A stretch of DNA of 22,787 nucleotides, from the NCBI GenBank assembly GCA_016872225.1, contig VHAW01000012.1:1-22787 (forward strand). The letters run 5' to 3'. Shown here piece after piece: positions 7,757 through 15,694 of the stretch. Source of the DNA: Sphingomonadales bacterium (GTDB lineage Bacteria; Bacteroidota; Bacteroidia; UBA7662). The position numbers and the translations under genes are program-made. Positions within the stretch are counted from its first letter, which is position 1; the number at the start of each line of letters is the position of its first letter. The notes beneath the pieces were generated by a model that was not told where the DNA came from, searched no databases, and saw only the letters and a list, made by a program, of their open reading frames with translations.

Positions 7757-8275
7757 ATGTCCACCGGATCGGACTTTTTCAGGCTTGATGAAGCAAGGGC
7801 CTACCCAACCACGGAAGAAGCTGCATCCCTCAGAATTGGTATTGTTACAGCTCGGTGGAACCATGAGATTACGGAGCAATTGACCTCCGGCTGTGCCAAT
7901 ACCTTACAGGCGCGAGGAGTATCGTTATCTAACATTTTACTACATCAGGTTCCCGGGTGTTTTGAAATCCCCTTAGGGTGCCAATGGTTGGATCAATATT
8001 TTGGGGTCGATGCATTAATTGCCCTTGGATGCCTGATCAAAGGGGAAACTCCTCATTTCGAATACATTTCGGACTCGGTAACTCATGGCTTGATGAACCT
8101 TATGTTGCGCCTCAACAAACCGGTCATCAACGGTATCATAACCGTTTTTAATCACGATCAAGCTATGAACCGCCTCGGCGGTACCCATGGCCACAAAGGC
8201 ATGGAAGCGGCTGAAACGGCCCTCCAAATTATTCGGCTCAAGTCCAGCCTAAAGAATACCGCACAGACTATTTGA
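7757..8275 (+). CDS. ribH: 6,7-dimethyl-8-ribityllumazine synthase
   Basis: 172 aa; about 20 residues longer than the shortest family members because of an N-terminal extension before RIGIVTARWN. It condenses the ribityl-aminouracil intermediate with dihydroxybutanone phosphate to give lumazine, the step before riboflavin synthase; the enzyme forms pentamers or 60-mers. Motifs: RWNHEIT (33-39, substrate site), VPGCFEIP (65-72, usually VPGAFEIP), GCLIKGETPHFEYI (91-104) with the catalytic His at 100, NGIITVFNHDQA (125-136) and GHKGMEAA (145-152). It ends 15 bases before the convergent regulator gene. No FMN riboswitch is visible; the gap to the TPR gene is only 12 bases. Confidence 0.96.
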   Translation: MSTGSDFFRLDEARAYPTTEEAASLRIGIVTARWNHEITEQLTSGCANTLQARGVSLSNILLHQVPGCFEIPLGCQWLDQYFGVDALIALGCLIKGETPHFEYISDSVTHGLMNLMLRLNKPVINGIITVFNHDQAMNRLGGTHGHKGMEAAETALQIIRLKSSLKNTAQTI

Positions 8276-8290
8276 ACCGAACCAACGCTT

Positions 8291-9682
8291 TTAACACACT
8301 GCGTTCAGTCTATCAGGAATGGAGTCATCCCGGCCAAGGCCCATGCGCTTGCGTAGGCGGTAACGAGCCATTGCAACGCCTTGGCTACTAATATTCTGTG
8401 CCCTGGAAATTTCACTGCTCGTCATGCCCATACGAATTAGGCAAGCCAAACGAATGTCGGATTGCGTCAATCTTGGATATTCCAACCGGAGATTGGGCAA
8501 AAAACCAGGAATGCAACGATTATATTCCGTTTTAAAATCTTCCCATTGTTGATTGGTATGCAATTTGGAATTCCATAAAACAGATAAATCTGCATAAAGC
8601 GGTGTTATAGGCTTGATGACAAGCATACCCGCGGAGATATGTTGGTCTTGGGATTCCGTATCTTGCTTGGAGAATTCAGCCAAAGCCGTAGGGAATATGC
8701 CTGCGATAGGCTTTAATCTGTGCTGATTAGACCATCCCCACAGCATCACGCTCAAAACACCCAGCAAGGCAATACCCAACCAAAAATTCCTCAACTCTCC
8801 ACTAGCATTCATTGCTTTACTTCGATAATCCCCGCCTTGTTTCCATAGTGATGCAAGCAGGGATTCATGGTGAAAATGTGACTCCCTGTAATAAGCAAGA
8901 GCATCCATGGGCCTATGTTCCGTCATAGCCCATTCATAGCGCTTATACGCGTTGATTAAAAGCCAAAAAGAAGCAGATTCCGATTCTAATGCTGGTCGAT
9001 TTTCTTTTGAAAATATAAACACATCGTTGTTGACGGATATGATATCCAGACTCTTCTCGTTGCTCGCGTTCTGGCACCAATACTCCAACATAATCCATTC
9101 CAATACCGGCCATTGTTTGTTCAAAGATTGGGGCCATTGATGAGCTGCACGATGCAGATACCTTACAAAAGAGGTAGCAGGATGATTTCCTGACTGCCTT
9201 AGAGGATCAACTGAAAAATGGGATCCGGTTCTTTGTTGCTCCTGCGAATGATGAGCATTTAAATGATACAAAGCCAAAACAAGAGCCAAAGCAGTGGCCT
9301 CTGTCCGTTCTGAACTGGATAGATTGTCCACTTTGTCAATTCGAATTTCAAGAGAAGCCCATCGGTTTTGGAACTTTTGGAGTAGAAAAGGCCGCCCATG
9401 ATACCCCACAGGCATCAATGCCAGAGATCTATGGTGTTCCGGGCAAAATCCCCGCCATTCGACCTCAGTTTGCAAAGGTAAAGGTCCCTCGAAAATCTCC
9501 TTGGGGAGTTGGCACTCCTGATGACCCCTGATCCTACGAAAATCCTTTATTTCGCCATTTAACCTACTCCCTGATTCCGTACGCCTTTCATATGCTTCGG
9601 GCAACCCGAACAAGGAAAGCCGATCCGTGCGCGCCCAAAGAAGCATGGTTAAAAGAAATGTAGCTTTCAATGAAATAGCCAT
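8291..9682 (-). CDS. Membrane-anchored transcriptional regulator with C-terminal LuxR-like HTH
   Basis: 463 aa. A short hydrophobic N-terminus (about 5-18) suggests a signal peptide or anchor. Residues about 20-295 would be periplasmic and match no domain I recognise; they contain one TPR-like helical pair (about 238-280, YKRYEWAMTEHRPMDALAYY). One clear membrane helix spans about 299-318. The cytoplasmic tail ends in a winged-helix or LuxR-like HTH (about 400-448): PRLTQSDIRLACLIRMGMTS, then EISRAQNISSQGVAMARYRL, then RKRMGL. This tail closely resembles the C-terminus of Bacteroidota membrane-bound TPR-HTH regulators, in which periplasmic signals are thought to control DNA binding. Here the usual long TPR array is largely absent. 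The gene is convergent with ribH and divergent from the frameshifted lipoprotein gene, sharing a 245-base control region. Confidence 0.72.
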   Translation of the reverse strand: MAISLKATFLLTMLLWARTDRLSLFGLPEAYERRTESGSRLNGEIKDFRRIRGHQECQLPKEIFEGPLPLQTEVEWRGFCPEHHRSLALMPVGYHGRPFLLQKFQNRWASLEIRIDKVDNLSSSERTEATALALVLALYHLNAHHSQEQQRTGSHFSVDPLRQSGNHPATSFVRYLHRAAHQWPQSLNKQWPVLEWIMLEYWCQNASNEKSLDIISVNNDVFIFSKENRPALESESASFWLLINAYKRYEWAMTEHRPMDALAYYRESHFHHESLLASLWKQGGDYRSKAMNASGELRNFWLGIALLGVLSVMLWGWSNQHRLKPIAGIFPTALAEFSKQDTESQDQHISAGMLVIKPITPLYADLSVLWNSKLHTNQQWEDFKTEYNRCIPGFLPNLRLEYPRLTQSDIRLACLIRMGMTSSEISRAQNISSQGVAMARYRLRKRMGLGRDDSIPDRLNAVC

Positions 9683-9927
9683 AAACTTGCAAGAATTAAA
9701 GCTAAATGGGGAACAAGATTTTCGACCCCTTTAGAAAATTATAGGGCAAAATCTGAAAAATTGGACAATAATGTATTATACTCAAACTAAAATGAGATAA
9801 TCAACCCTTGAGATGAAATACCATCCCGCAAGACACGGCTAGAATTTACCGTCTTCTATACAATAAAAGACTCTCCTTTTTATCTTTGATAAAGAAAGTT
9901 TCATTTCCTTAAATAACCCTCCACAGC
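9683..9927. promoter_or_regulatory. Divergent intergenic region between regulator and lipoprotein genes
   Basis: This 245-base AT-rich stretch is the longest non-coding segment in the window. It holds an exact -7 box facing the lipoprotein gene (9881-9888) and an interrupted inverted repeat upstream of it (AAGAC-ac-GG at 9830-9838 with CC-GTCTT at 9849-9855). I found no convincing -7 box facing the regulator and no small ORF worth calling. An operator role for the inverted repeat is inference from position. Confidence 0.4.
9881..9888 (+). promoter_or_regulatory. Candidate -7 box for the lipoprotein/pseudo-arginase unit
   Basis: TATCTTTG is an exact match to the Bacteroidota TAnnTTTG box, 39 bases before the ATG at 9928. 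The expected TTTG at -33 is not evident. A start of transcription near 9892 would give a leader of about 35 bases. Confidence 0.45.
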
Positions 9928-10435
9928 ATGAAAAACACTATCCTCCTTTTGGGTCTGATTACTTGGGTCCTCTTTGGCTGCCGCAAAGAAGACAACCCGA
10001 CCCCCGCCGAAACCTACGCCAATCGCCTGGTAGGAATATGGGATGTCGATACCTTGACCTATTCGGCTACTGTAACGGTTCCTTTCCTTGGACCCATCCC
10101 CATTAGTAGTGGCGCACCCCAAGCGGGTCGCACCCCAAGCGGGTTATATCGAATTCAAAAAAACACCATCTAGGATCGTGGATTATGACATCAAATTCAG
10201 GCCCTCACTGCCTCCCACTATTCCATACCCCTTGGACACCGTTCGCCTTTTGGGCAGGGGTAGTTGGGTCACCACGGTGGACACCATCACCTTAACGGAT
10301 ACCAGCAATGTTTATAAATTCAAGGTTTTGTATAACAGTGCCAACACGCAACAGCTCAAAACCGTGGTCAATTACGACGCAGGGATTTTGGGCTTGGTTC
10401 CTGTTACCCTGGAAATGACCCTCGGACGTCGATAA
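9928..10435 (+). pseudogene. Small lipoprotein gene frameshifted by a 16-bp tandem duplication
   Basis: As read, translation from ATG 9928 stops at 10173 after 81 aa. A second open frame continues to TAA 10435. The break is a perfect tandem repeat of CGCACCCCAAGCGGGT (10113-10144). Removing one 16-base copy gives one continuous 163-aa protein (492 bases), joining ...SSGAPQAG to YIEFKKTPSR... The signal sequence ends in lipobox LFGC with Cys at 18. The next residues, RKED, fit the K-(D/E)-(D/E) surface-export signal described in Bacteroidota, so the intact protein would probably face outward. The body (NRLVGIWDVDTLTYS, YIEFKK, many beta-type strands) looks lipocalin-like, but I cannot name a family. 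It precedes the pseudo-arginase by 8 bases. It could be a true pseudogene, a switchable gene or an assembly error; the repeat itself is directly visible. Confidence 0.75.
10113..10144. repeat. Perfect 16-bp tandem duplication
   Basis: Two adjacent identical copies of CGCACCCCAAGCGGGT (10113-10128 and 10129-10144). Because 16 is not a multiple of three, the duplication shifts the frame of the surrounding lipoprotein gene. No other copy was noticed in the window. Confidence 0.97.
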
Positions 10436-10443
10436 TCTGACCT

Positions 10444-11676
10444 TTGAGCGCTGCCGCCGGTAACCTCGACTTCTTTGTTCAACCCGACCCGGGGAAGATT
10501 CAGGGTTCTGGAGAATATCCTTCCCATGCCTTGGGGGCATCGATTCTGCGTCTGACAGCGCGAAAGGAATTACCAAGCTCCCCGTCGGTCATCTTGATTG
10601 GGCTGGACGATTTTCGACAAAGTTCGGAAAGCCTGGACACACCATTGAGATCTTGGGAAGCAGCGGCCGATTGGATTCGAGCCGCCCTCTATACCCTGCC
10701 TTACGGGAAGCAATTTCCATCCGTGGCCGACTTGGGCAATATGATTCCCGGTAGGTCCTTTGAGGATACCCTAACGGCCATGGCCCAAGTGAGTTCCGAT
10801 TTGCGGGAATTGGGCCATATTCCGGTATGGATGGGAGGGAGCCTACCCCTGCTTCGAGGCATTTTCAAAGGATTCAAAGGCAACGGGCCTACCGATGTTT
10901 CGGTAGTCTCTTCCCGAACGCATTTCAAAACAGGGCCAGGCCTTTCTCCCTATGAATTTGTCCTCAGAAGCCTAGTCGAATACGATTCCTTGCACTTGTT
11001 TAACCTCAGTTGCTTGGCCGGTCAAGGTCACTATCAAGAAGCGGGTGAGCCTGAACTACTTGAACAAATGCGTTTCGAGCAACTTCGATTAGGGCCTTTG
11101 CGTCAACATCCCGATTGGGCTGAACCCCTCTTGCGATCCTCAGCTTTCACCGTTTTTAGTTTGAGCAGTGTTCGTTGGTCGGATACCGATGGGAATCTAT
11201 ACAGTGGGCCTAATGGACTTTTTGCCCATGAATTTTGCCAGCTTTCGCATTATGCAGGGGCCAATGAATTATTGAAGGCCGCCTTTTTCTGTGATTATTT
11301 TCCATCAGATAGTCCACCATCGCCCACCACTGAACTGAGCGGCACTCAAACGCAATCCCATGCCGGGGCCCATGTCCTTGCCCAAGGCATTTGGTATTTA
11401 TTGGAAGGAATCTCCCAGCGTTGTGACGACACCCCACGGATCAATTCTAGAAATTATACGAGGTATACCATGGCTCTCCCCGGAGAGCATGAACTGATTT
11501 TTGTAAAAAGCCAGAAGAGCGGCCGATGGTGGATCGAAGTAACCCTTCCCGTTCCTGCGGGTTCACGCAAAGAGCGTTCTCTCCTTGTACCCTGCACCTA
11601 CGATGACTACCTCAAGGCAACATCCGGCGAATTACCGGACCGATGGTGGAGAATCCACCAGAAATACCTACAATAG
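10444..11676 (+). CDS. Arginase-fold protein (Bacteroidota formimidoylglutamase-like), probably inactive
   Basis: 410 aa, longer than usual arginases (about 300) because of a C-terminal extension. The start is TTG at 10444-10446: an in-frame TGA lies 3 bases upstream and the family N-terminus (LDFFVQP) begins at once. Ureohydrolase landmarks are ADLGNMIPGRSFEDT (95-109), WMGGSLPLLRGI (129-140) in place of GGDHS, VVSSRTHF (154-161) in place of DAHxD, and FSLSSVRWSDTDG (238-250) in place of SxDxDxxDP, then PNGLFAHEFCQLSHYAG. The Asp and His metal ligands are thus missing at all three sites, so hydrolysis of arginine, agmatine or formimidoylglutamate is unlikely. The tail (GRWWIEV, VPCTYDDYLKA, GELPDRWW) is shared with Bacteroidota relatives annotated as formimidoylglutamase. 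It ends overlapping the convergent purD by 9 bases. Confidence 0.82.
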   Translation: MSAAAGNLDFFVQPDPGKIQGSGEYPSHALGASILRLTARKELPSSPSVILIGLDDFRQSSESLDTPLRSWEAAADWIRAALYTLPYGKQFPSVADLGNMIPGRSFEDTLTAMAQVSSDLRELGHIPVWMGGSLPLLRGIFKGFKGNGPTDVSVVSSRTHFKTGPGLSPYEFVLRSLVEYDSLHLFNLSCLAGQGHYQEAGEPELLEQMRFEQLRLGPLRQHPDWAEPLLRSSAFTVFSLSSVRWSDTDGNLYSGPNGLFAHEFCQLSHYAGANELLKAAFFCDYFPSDSPPSPTTELSGTQTQSHAGAHVLAQGIWYLLEGISQRCDDTPRINSRNYTRYTMALPGEHELIFVKSQKSGRWWIEVTLPVPAGSRKERSLLVPCTYDDYLKATSGELPDRWWRIHQKYLQ

Positions 11677-12951
11677 GAGATCGTCCCCGATGTCGGATCG
11701 GTAGAATGCTCCTTCAAAATCCACGGCTGAGGCAAGGTTCCTGCTCTCTTGTACCGCCTGATGTAGGTCTGTATGCAATGCTGTCGTGGCCATGACCCTC
11801 CCACCGCTGTTGACCACATGGTCATCCCGCCAAGTGGTTCCGGCATGAAAACAATAACGATCTTCTCCGGGCTCGTTGGGCCACAGCATTATGAAACCGG
11901 TCTTCGGCTCCGACGGATAGCCGTCGGAACAAACCACAGTAGTGACCGCATAACGTGAATCCACCAAAAGTGCTCCGTTTGGCATATGACCCTGTGCCGC
12001 ACGGTATATCCACTCCAACATATCCGGTCCTAATCTTGGAAAGACTACCTGAGCCTCAGGATCACCCATGCGTACATTGTACTCAATAACATAAGGTTCA
12101 TGACCCACTTTCATCAGACCCACAAAAAGAAATCCTCGGTACTCAATGCCCTCTTGTTTCAAACCAGCGAGCGTAGGTCGAATAATTCGTTCTTCGACCC
12201 GTTGAAGAAAATGGTCATCCGCAAAGGGTGGAGGAGATACGGCGCCCATGCCCCCGGTATTCGGACCGGTATCCCCATGACCTACCTTTTTGTAATCTTT
12301 GGCGACTGGGAGCATTACCGTGTTGGTTCCATCGCAGAGCACAAAAACGGAACATTCAATACCGTTCAGAAATTCTTCAAACAATACTTTGGAACCAGAA
12401 TTCCCGAAACGGCTCTGAACCCAAAACATATCAAGGGCCTCCATCGCTTCTGCGCGTGATGGACAAATCACCACCCCTTTGCCTGCAGCCAAACCGTCTG
12501 CTTTGAGTACCAACGGGAAAGTTACGCTGTCTAAATAAGCCTCCGCCAAGGAACGCTCTGAAGAATCAAAGGTCCTGGCCAATGCCGTGGGAATTCCATA
12601 ACGGTTCATAAAGGCCTTGGAAAAATCTTTGCTGCCCTCCAGCCGAGCTCCTGCTTGATCGGGTCCCAAAACAGCCAGGTCCGCCAACAACGGGTCAGCC
12701 TTACATTGGTCCACGAACCCATGCACCAAAGGGTCCTCCGGTCCAATCACCACCAAGTCCACATGATGATCCCTTACCCATTGGGACCAGGCCCCGAAAT
12801 CCCGCCAATCCGGACAGTCCTTGGCAGCCCAATGCCGGGTGCCCGCATTGCCTGGGCTAACCCATAGCTCTTCGCAGAGGGGACTTGAGGACAAATTCAC
12901 AGCTATGGCATGTTCACGCCCTCCGGATCCAAGAATCATTACGCGCAACAT
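11668..12951 (-). CDS. purD: Phosphoribosylamine-glycine ligase (GARS)
   Basis: 427 aa, normal length. It carries out the second step of purine synthesis, joining phosphoribosylamine and glycine with ATP; cytosolic. Motifs: GSGGREHA (8-15) and SPGNAG (32-37) in the N-terminal domain, KADGLAAGKGV (150-160) and the ATP-grasp region with NTGGMGAVSPP (231-241), then the metal site near EYNVRMGDPEAQVV. The ATG lies 8 bases after the stop of the DUF4837 gene, placing purD last in the tatA-gatA-mltD-DUF4837 series. Its last 9 bases overlap the convergent pseudo-arginase gene, leaving no room for a separate intergenic terminator. Confidence 0.97.
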   Translation of the reverse strand: MLRVMILGSGGREHAIAVNLSSSPLCEELWVSPGNAGTRHWAAKDCPDWRDFGAWSQWVRDHHVDLVVIGPEDPLVHGFVDQCKADPLLADLAVLGPDQAGARLEGSKDFSKAFMNRYGIPTALARTFDSSERSLAEAYLDSVTFPLVLKADGLAAGKGVVICPSRAEAMEALDMFWVQSRFGNSGSKVLFEEFLNGIECSVFVLCDGTNTVMLPVAKDYKKVGHGDTGPNTGGMGAVSPPPFADDHFLQRVEERIIRPTLAGLKQEGIEYRGFLFVGLMKVGHEPYVIEYNVRMGDPEAQVVFPRLGPDMLEWIYRAAQGHMPNGALLVDSRYAVTTVVCSDGYPSEPKTGFIMLWPNEPGEDRYCFHAGTTWRDDHVVNSGGRVMATTALHTDLHQAVQESRNLASAVDFEGAFYRSDIGDDLLL

Positions 12952-12959
12952 AAGATAAA

Positions 12960-14045
12960 TTATGATTTCGATGAATCAACCGTGGCCATTGCGGACAATA
13001 AGGCCTCCAATTCCCGCAACCAAGCCCTTTTGGGCTCGTTGGGACAATACACAAAGGCCTCCGCATGATAAATAAGCTCATTCTTTTGCCAAGCTCGATG
13101 AACAAAAGGTCCCCCCATAAAATCCCCCTCCATTTTCCACAAACCACGACCTTCGGTCACGCTGTTCTCTTGCTCCCATAAGGGAGGAATCAACATTTCG
13201 GTACGGTATTGCGATCCCGGAGTAGGGCCCGGAATTCCATGAGTCAATACTGAATCCCTGGCCGCCTGAACGGCTTTGAAGAAACGAGCTTCTGAAGTCA
13301 AGTCAAGACCTTGGGGAATGGCCTCACGCCACAGAAACAAGTTCATACTTCCTTGAGGAATTTCTTTGCTCAACCAAACCCTGTTCGTTTGAATACGTTT
13401 TATTCGATAATCGCCTGGTAAATGGCGTATTTGAAAGCCCACCGTATCCCGGACCAGGGCTTTGACCGTATCCGAAGAAGTCAAGCGACCTAGACGCTCC
13501 ATGATCAACTGCTTATCCATTTGCAAAAACTGCCGCCTTAACCGTGAACTATTTTTTTGCAAAAAATATGCAAGCCCAACACTATCGCGTGCAATTAACC
13601 AAACCTCCCTCTGGGGAAATGCACGGGGATGCGCCACCGATCCCCAATACACTTTTCCCTGGGCCACGGCCTTCTCTGCAACAAGAGCCACCGACTTCGG
13701 TAGGCCTTCAAAGTCTTCCCCTAGCCTAACATTCAATATAAACCGATGCCTGCTTTGGAATTTGTTGGAACCCAAATCCTGCACAGGAATAAGTTTGAAC
13801 CAAGGTTCAGGTTGCGGTAAACCGAATTGTTCTGACGAAAGCGCTTTTCGTAAATCACGACCAATTTCGCCTTGCCATATATCAACTTCGCTCACCACCA
13901 GAACCTCTCCAACACCACCCAAAGCATCCGGTTGCAAACCCTTGTCTTGACAAGCGTGAGCCAGGCATGCAAATCCAATGAACAAACTTAAAGTAACGGA
14001 TCTACGCTGAATCGTCACGGGATAAGCAACATTGCCAATGATCAA
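12960..14045 (-). CDS. DUF4837 family lipoprotein
   Basis: 361 aa. The N-terminus has a signal sequence with Cys at about 32 (AHAC; position -3 is Ala, so the lipobox is imperfect). After it, GVGEVLVVSEVDIWQGEIG and PQPEPWFKLIPV match the DUF4837 pattern, in which a nucleotide- or sensor-like opening is followed by 'P..EP.F'. The rest is mixed alpha/beta with no catalytic motif I recognise. The function of DUF4837 is unknown; it is largely restricted to Bacteroidota and often sits beside a LysM lytic transglycosylase, as here, which suggests an envelope role. The ATG overlaps the TGA of the upstream mltD gene in an ATGA arrangement, implying translational coupling. No surface-export signal follows the Cys. 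Confidence 0.82.
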   Translation of the reverse strand: MIIGNVAYPVTIQRRSVTLSLFIGFACLAHACQDKGLQPDALGGVGEVLVVSEVDIWQGEIGRDLRKALSSEQFGLPQPEPWFKLIPVQDLGSNKFQSRHRFILNVRLGEDFEGLPKSVALVAEKAVAQGKVYWGSVAHPRAFPQREVWLIARDSVGLAYFLQKNSSRLRRQFLQMDKQLIMERLGRLTSSDTVKALVRDTVGFQIRHLPGDYRIKRIQTNRVWLSKEIPQGSMNLFLWREAIPQGLDLTSEARFFKAVQAARDSVLTHGIPGPTPGSQYRTEMLIPPLWEQENSVTEGRGLWKMEGDFMGGPFVHRAWQKNELIYHAEAFVYCPNEPKRAWLRELEALLSAMATVDSSKS

Positions 14046-15694
14046 CCACGTTGAATACGCAACACCATCCCCGGTGTCAACCGACTACTCGAAGTCAGAT
14101 TATTGAGCTTCATCAGCTCATTTACCGTTAAGCCTTCGAATTTTCTGGAAATAGACCATAAGGTATCCCCTTGCCGAACACGGTAAGTTTTGACTTGAAT
14201 CTCATTCACATCGATTGCATTAACCAGCGAAGGCTTGTTGGTGGAACCTACCTTGCCTAACCTAGCATCGACCGTTTCCAAGCTATCCGACTCATTTCGC
14301 GCGATGTTAATCCCATTGGCTTGAAGCCTCGCGGTATCCTCTTGGACAGAACTCTTGGCCAAAGTAGGGTTTCGTTTGATTTTAAGTCGAACCCCAACGA
14401 TAAGGCGAGTCGACTTGAGTTGATTGAGCTCTTTAATTTCCGATCCAGTTACCCCATACTTTTTGGCAATTGAACTTAGATTATCACCTTTGCGTATCTT
14501 ATGGTATTTCCAGGTAGAATAGGGGACATGGGTAGAATCCAATTGAGCCAATTGGGCATTAGCCTCCATCGCCTCTTCGACAATGACTTTAGATCGGGTC
14601 AATTCATAAAGGTAAGCCAGATACATGGGCCTTTTCCTTTCAAATTCTGAGGCCAATTTGGCAGGGATGCGAAGAGTATATTCCGGATATCCTGCAGGAA
14701 CGAACTTCTGCTTGAGTTGAGGGTTCATCAAAACCAAAAGATCGGTATCCATATTGAGCATTTGAGCAAAATAACTCAAGGGCAAAGGACCTTGCACCGC
14801 AACGGTGTCAATTTCGATCGGTAAAGCAACCATTGAAAATGGCTGCAAATTGTGTTCTACAGAGTACGTCATCAAATAAGTCACCGCGATAAAAGCCGGC
14901 ACGTAGCCCCTGGTTTCTGCAGGAAGGTACGGCATAATTTCCCAAAAGGTGGTCTTACCACCAGACCTGCGTATGGCGCGGTTTACATTACCTGGGCCGC
15001 AATTATAAGCCGCCAAAACCAACAACCAATCATGGTAGGTATGGTACAAATCCTTCAAATAGCGACAAGCCGCATCGCTAGACAAGCCGGGATCTCTTCG
15101 TTCGTCGGAATAATAGTTAACCTTAAGGCCATATTGCAACCCTGTGCGATACATAAATTGCCATAACCCCGAGGCGCCAACCCTACTCACGGCATTGGGA
15201 TTCAAGGCAGATTCAACGACCGGCAGGTGCTTGAGTTGATGAGGCATCCCATGTCGTTCAAGCGCCGCTTCAAATTCAGGATAATAATATTTACTCAATG
15301 CCAATGCCCGCTCTGTTAAAACCTTTTTGCGGATGGCATACATTTCGATAAAGCCACGAACGTAAGCGTTGTGTTTGAGCGGAATCGGGGATTGAATTTG
15401 CCTCATTCTCCATGAAATAACGGAGTCCGAAAGCGGTGGTATGTAATCCGGGGCATACCCATATTTGTTGGGAAGGCGAGGTGTTGCGGTGTTTTCTTTT
15501 CGAAAAAACCGAAGGGAGACCAAACTATCCAGGTTACGAACAATCGCATCGTTGGCGAGGTCAAAGGGAGAAACCGTTGTTAAAGTCTGAACACCGGCAG
15601 ATGATACACCGGAATTAGAGGAATTTTGCCCCACGGCACGGGAGACAAAAGTTGAAATAATGAGTATTACTAACAAATATCGAAATAAATTCAT
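14042..15694 (-). CDS. MltD-like membrane lytic transglycosylase with two LysM domains
   Basis: 550 aa. A signal peptide (cleavage after about AVG-Q, residue 22) leads to a family-typical N-terminal region, an SLT lysozyme-like domain (about 130-245), and two C-terminal LysM modules (about 397-439 and 503-548). The catalytic Glu is E161 in LPVVESALNPNA; GLWQFM (176-181) and AAYNCGPGNV (228-237) complete the family 1 (SLT/MltD) signature. The enzyme cleaves peptidoglycan with formation of anhydro-muramic ends in the periplasm, and LysM binds glycan strands. There is no lipobox, so it may be soluble or held by LysM only. It overlaps gatA by 4 bases at its start and the DUF4837 gene by 4 at its end. 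Confidence 0.93.
   Translation of the reverse strand: MNLFRYLLVILIISTFVSRAVGQNSSNSGVSSAGVQTLTTVSPFDLANDAIVRNLDSLVSLRFFRKENTATPRLPNKYGYAPDYIPPLSDSVISWRMRQIQSPIPLKHNAYVRGFIEMYAIRKKVLTERALALSKYYYPEFEAALERHGMPHQLKHLPVVESALNPNAVSRVGASGLWQFMYRTGLQYGLKVNYYSDERRDPGLSSDAACRYLKDLYHTYHDWLLVLAAYNCGPGNVNRAIRRSGGKTTFWEIMPYLPAETRGYVPAFIAVTYLMTYSVEHNLQPFSMVALPIEIDTVAVQGPLPLSYFAQMLNMDTDLLVLMNPQLKQKFVPAGYPEYTLRIPAKLASEFERKRPMYLAYLYELTRSKVIVEEAMEANAQLAQLDSTHVPYSTWKYHKIRKGDNLSSIAKKYGVTGSEIKELNQLKSTRLIVGVRLKIKRNPTLAKSSVQEDTARLQANGINIARNESDSLETVDARLGKVGSTNKPSLVNAIDVNEIQVKTYRVRQGDTLWSISRKFEGLTVNELMKLNNLTSSSRLTPGMVLRIQRG

Noticed and set aside
9793..9814. Direct repeat TGAGAT spaced 16 bases in the regulator-lipoprotein gap
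   Set aside because: Six bases is too short to be meaningful in 245 bases of AT-rich sequence.
13462..13950. 162-codon plus-strand open frame opposite the DUF4837 gene
   Set aside because: Antisense shadow; Ser, Cys and Pro rich with no domain, while the opposite strand has clear family motifs.
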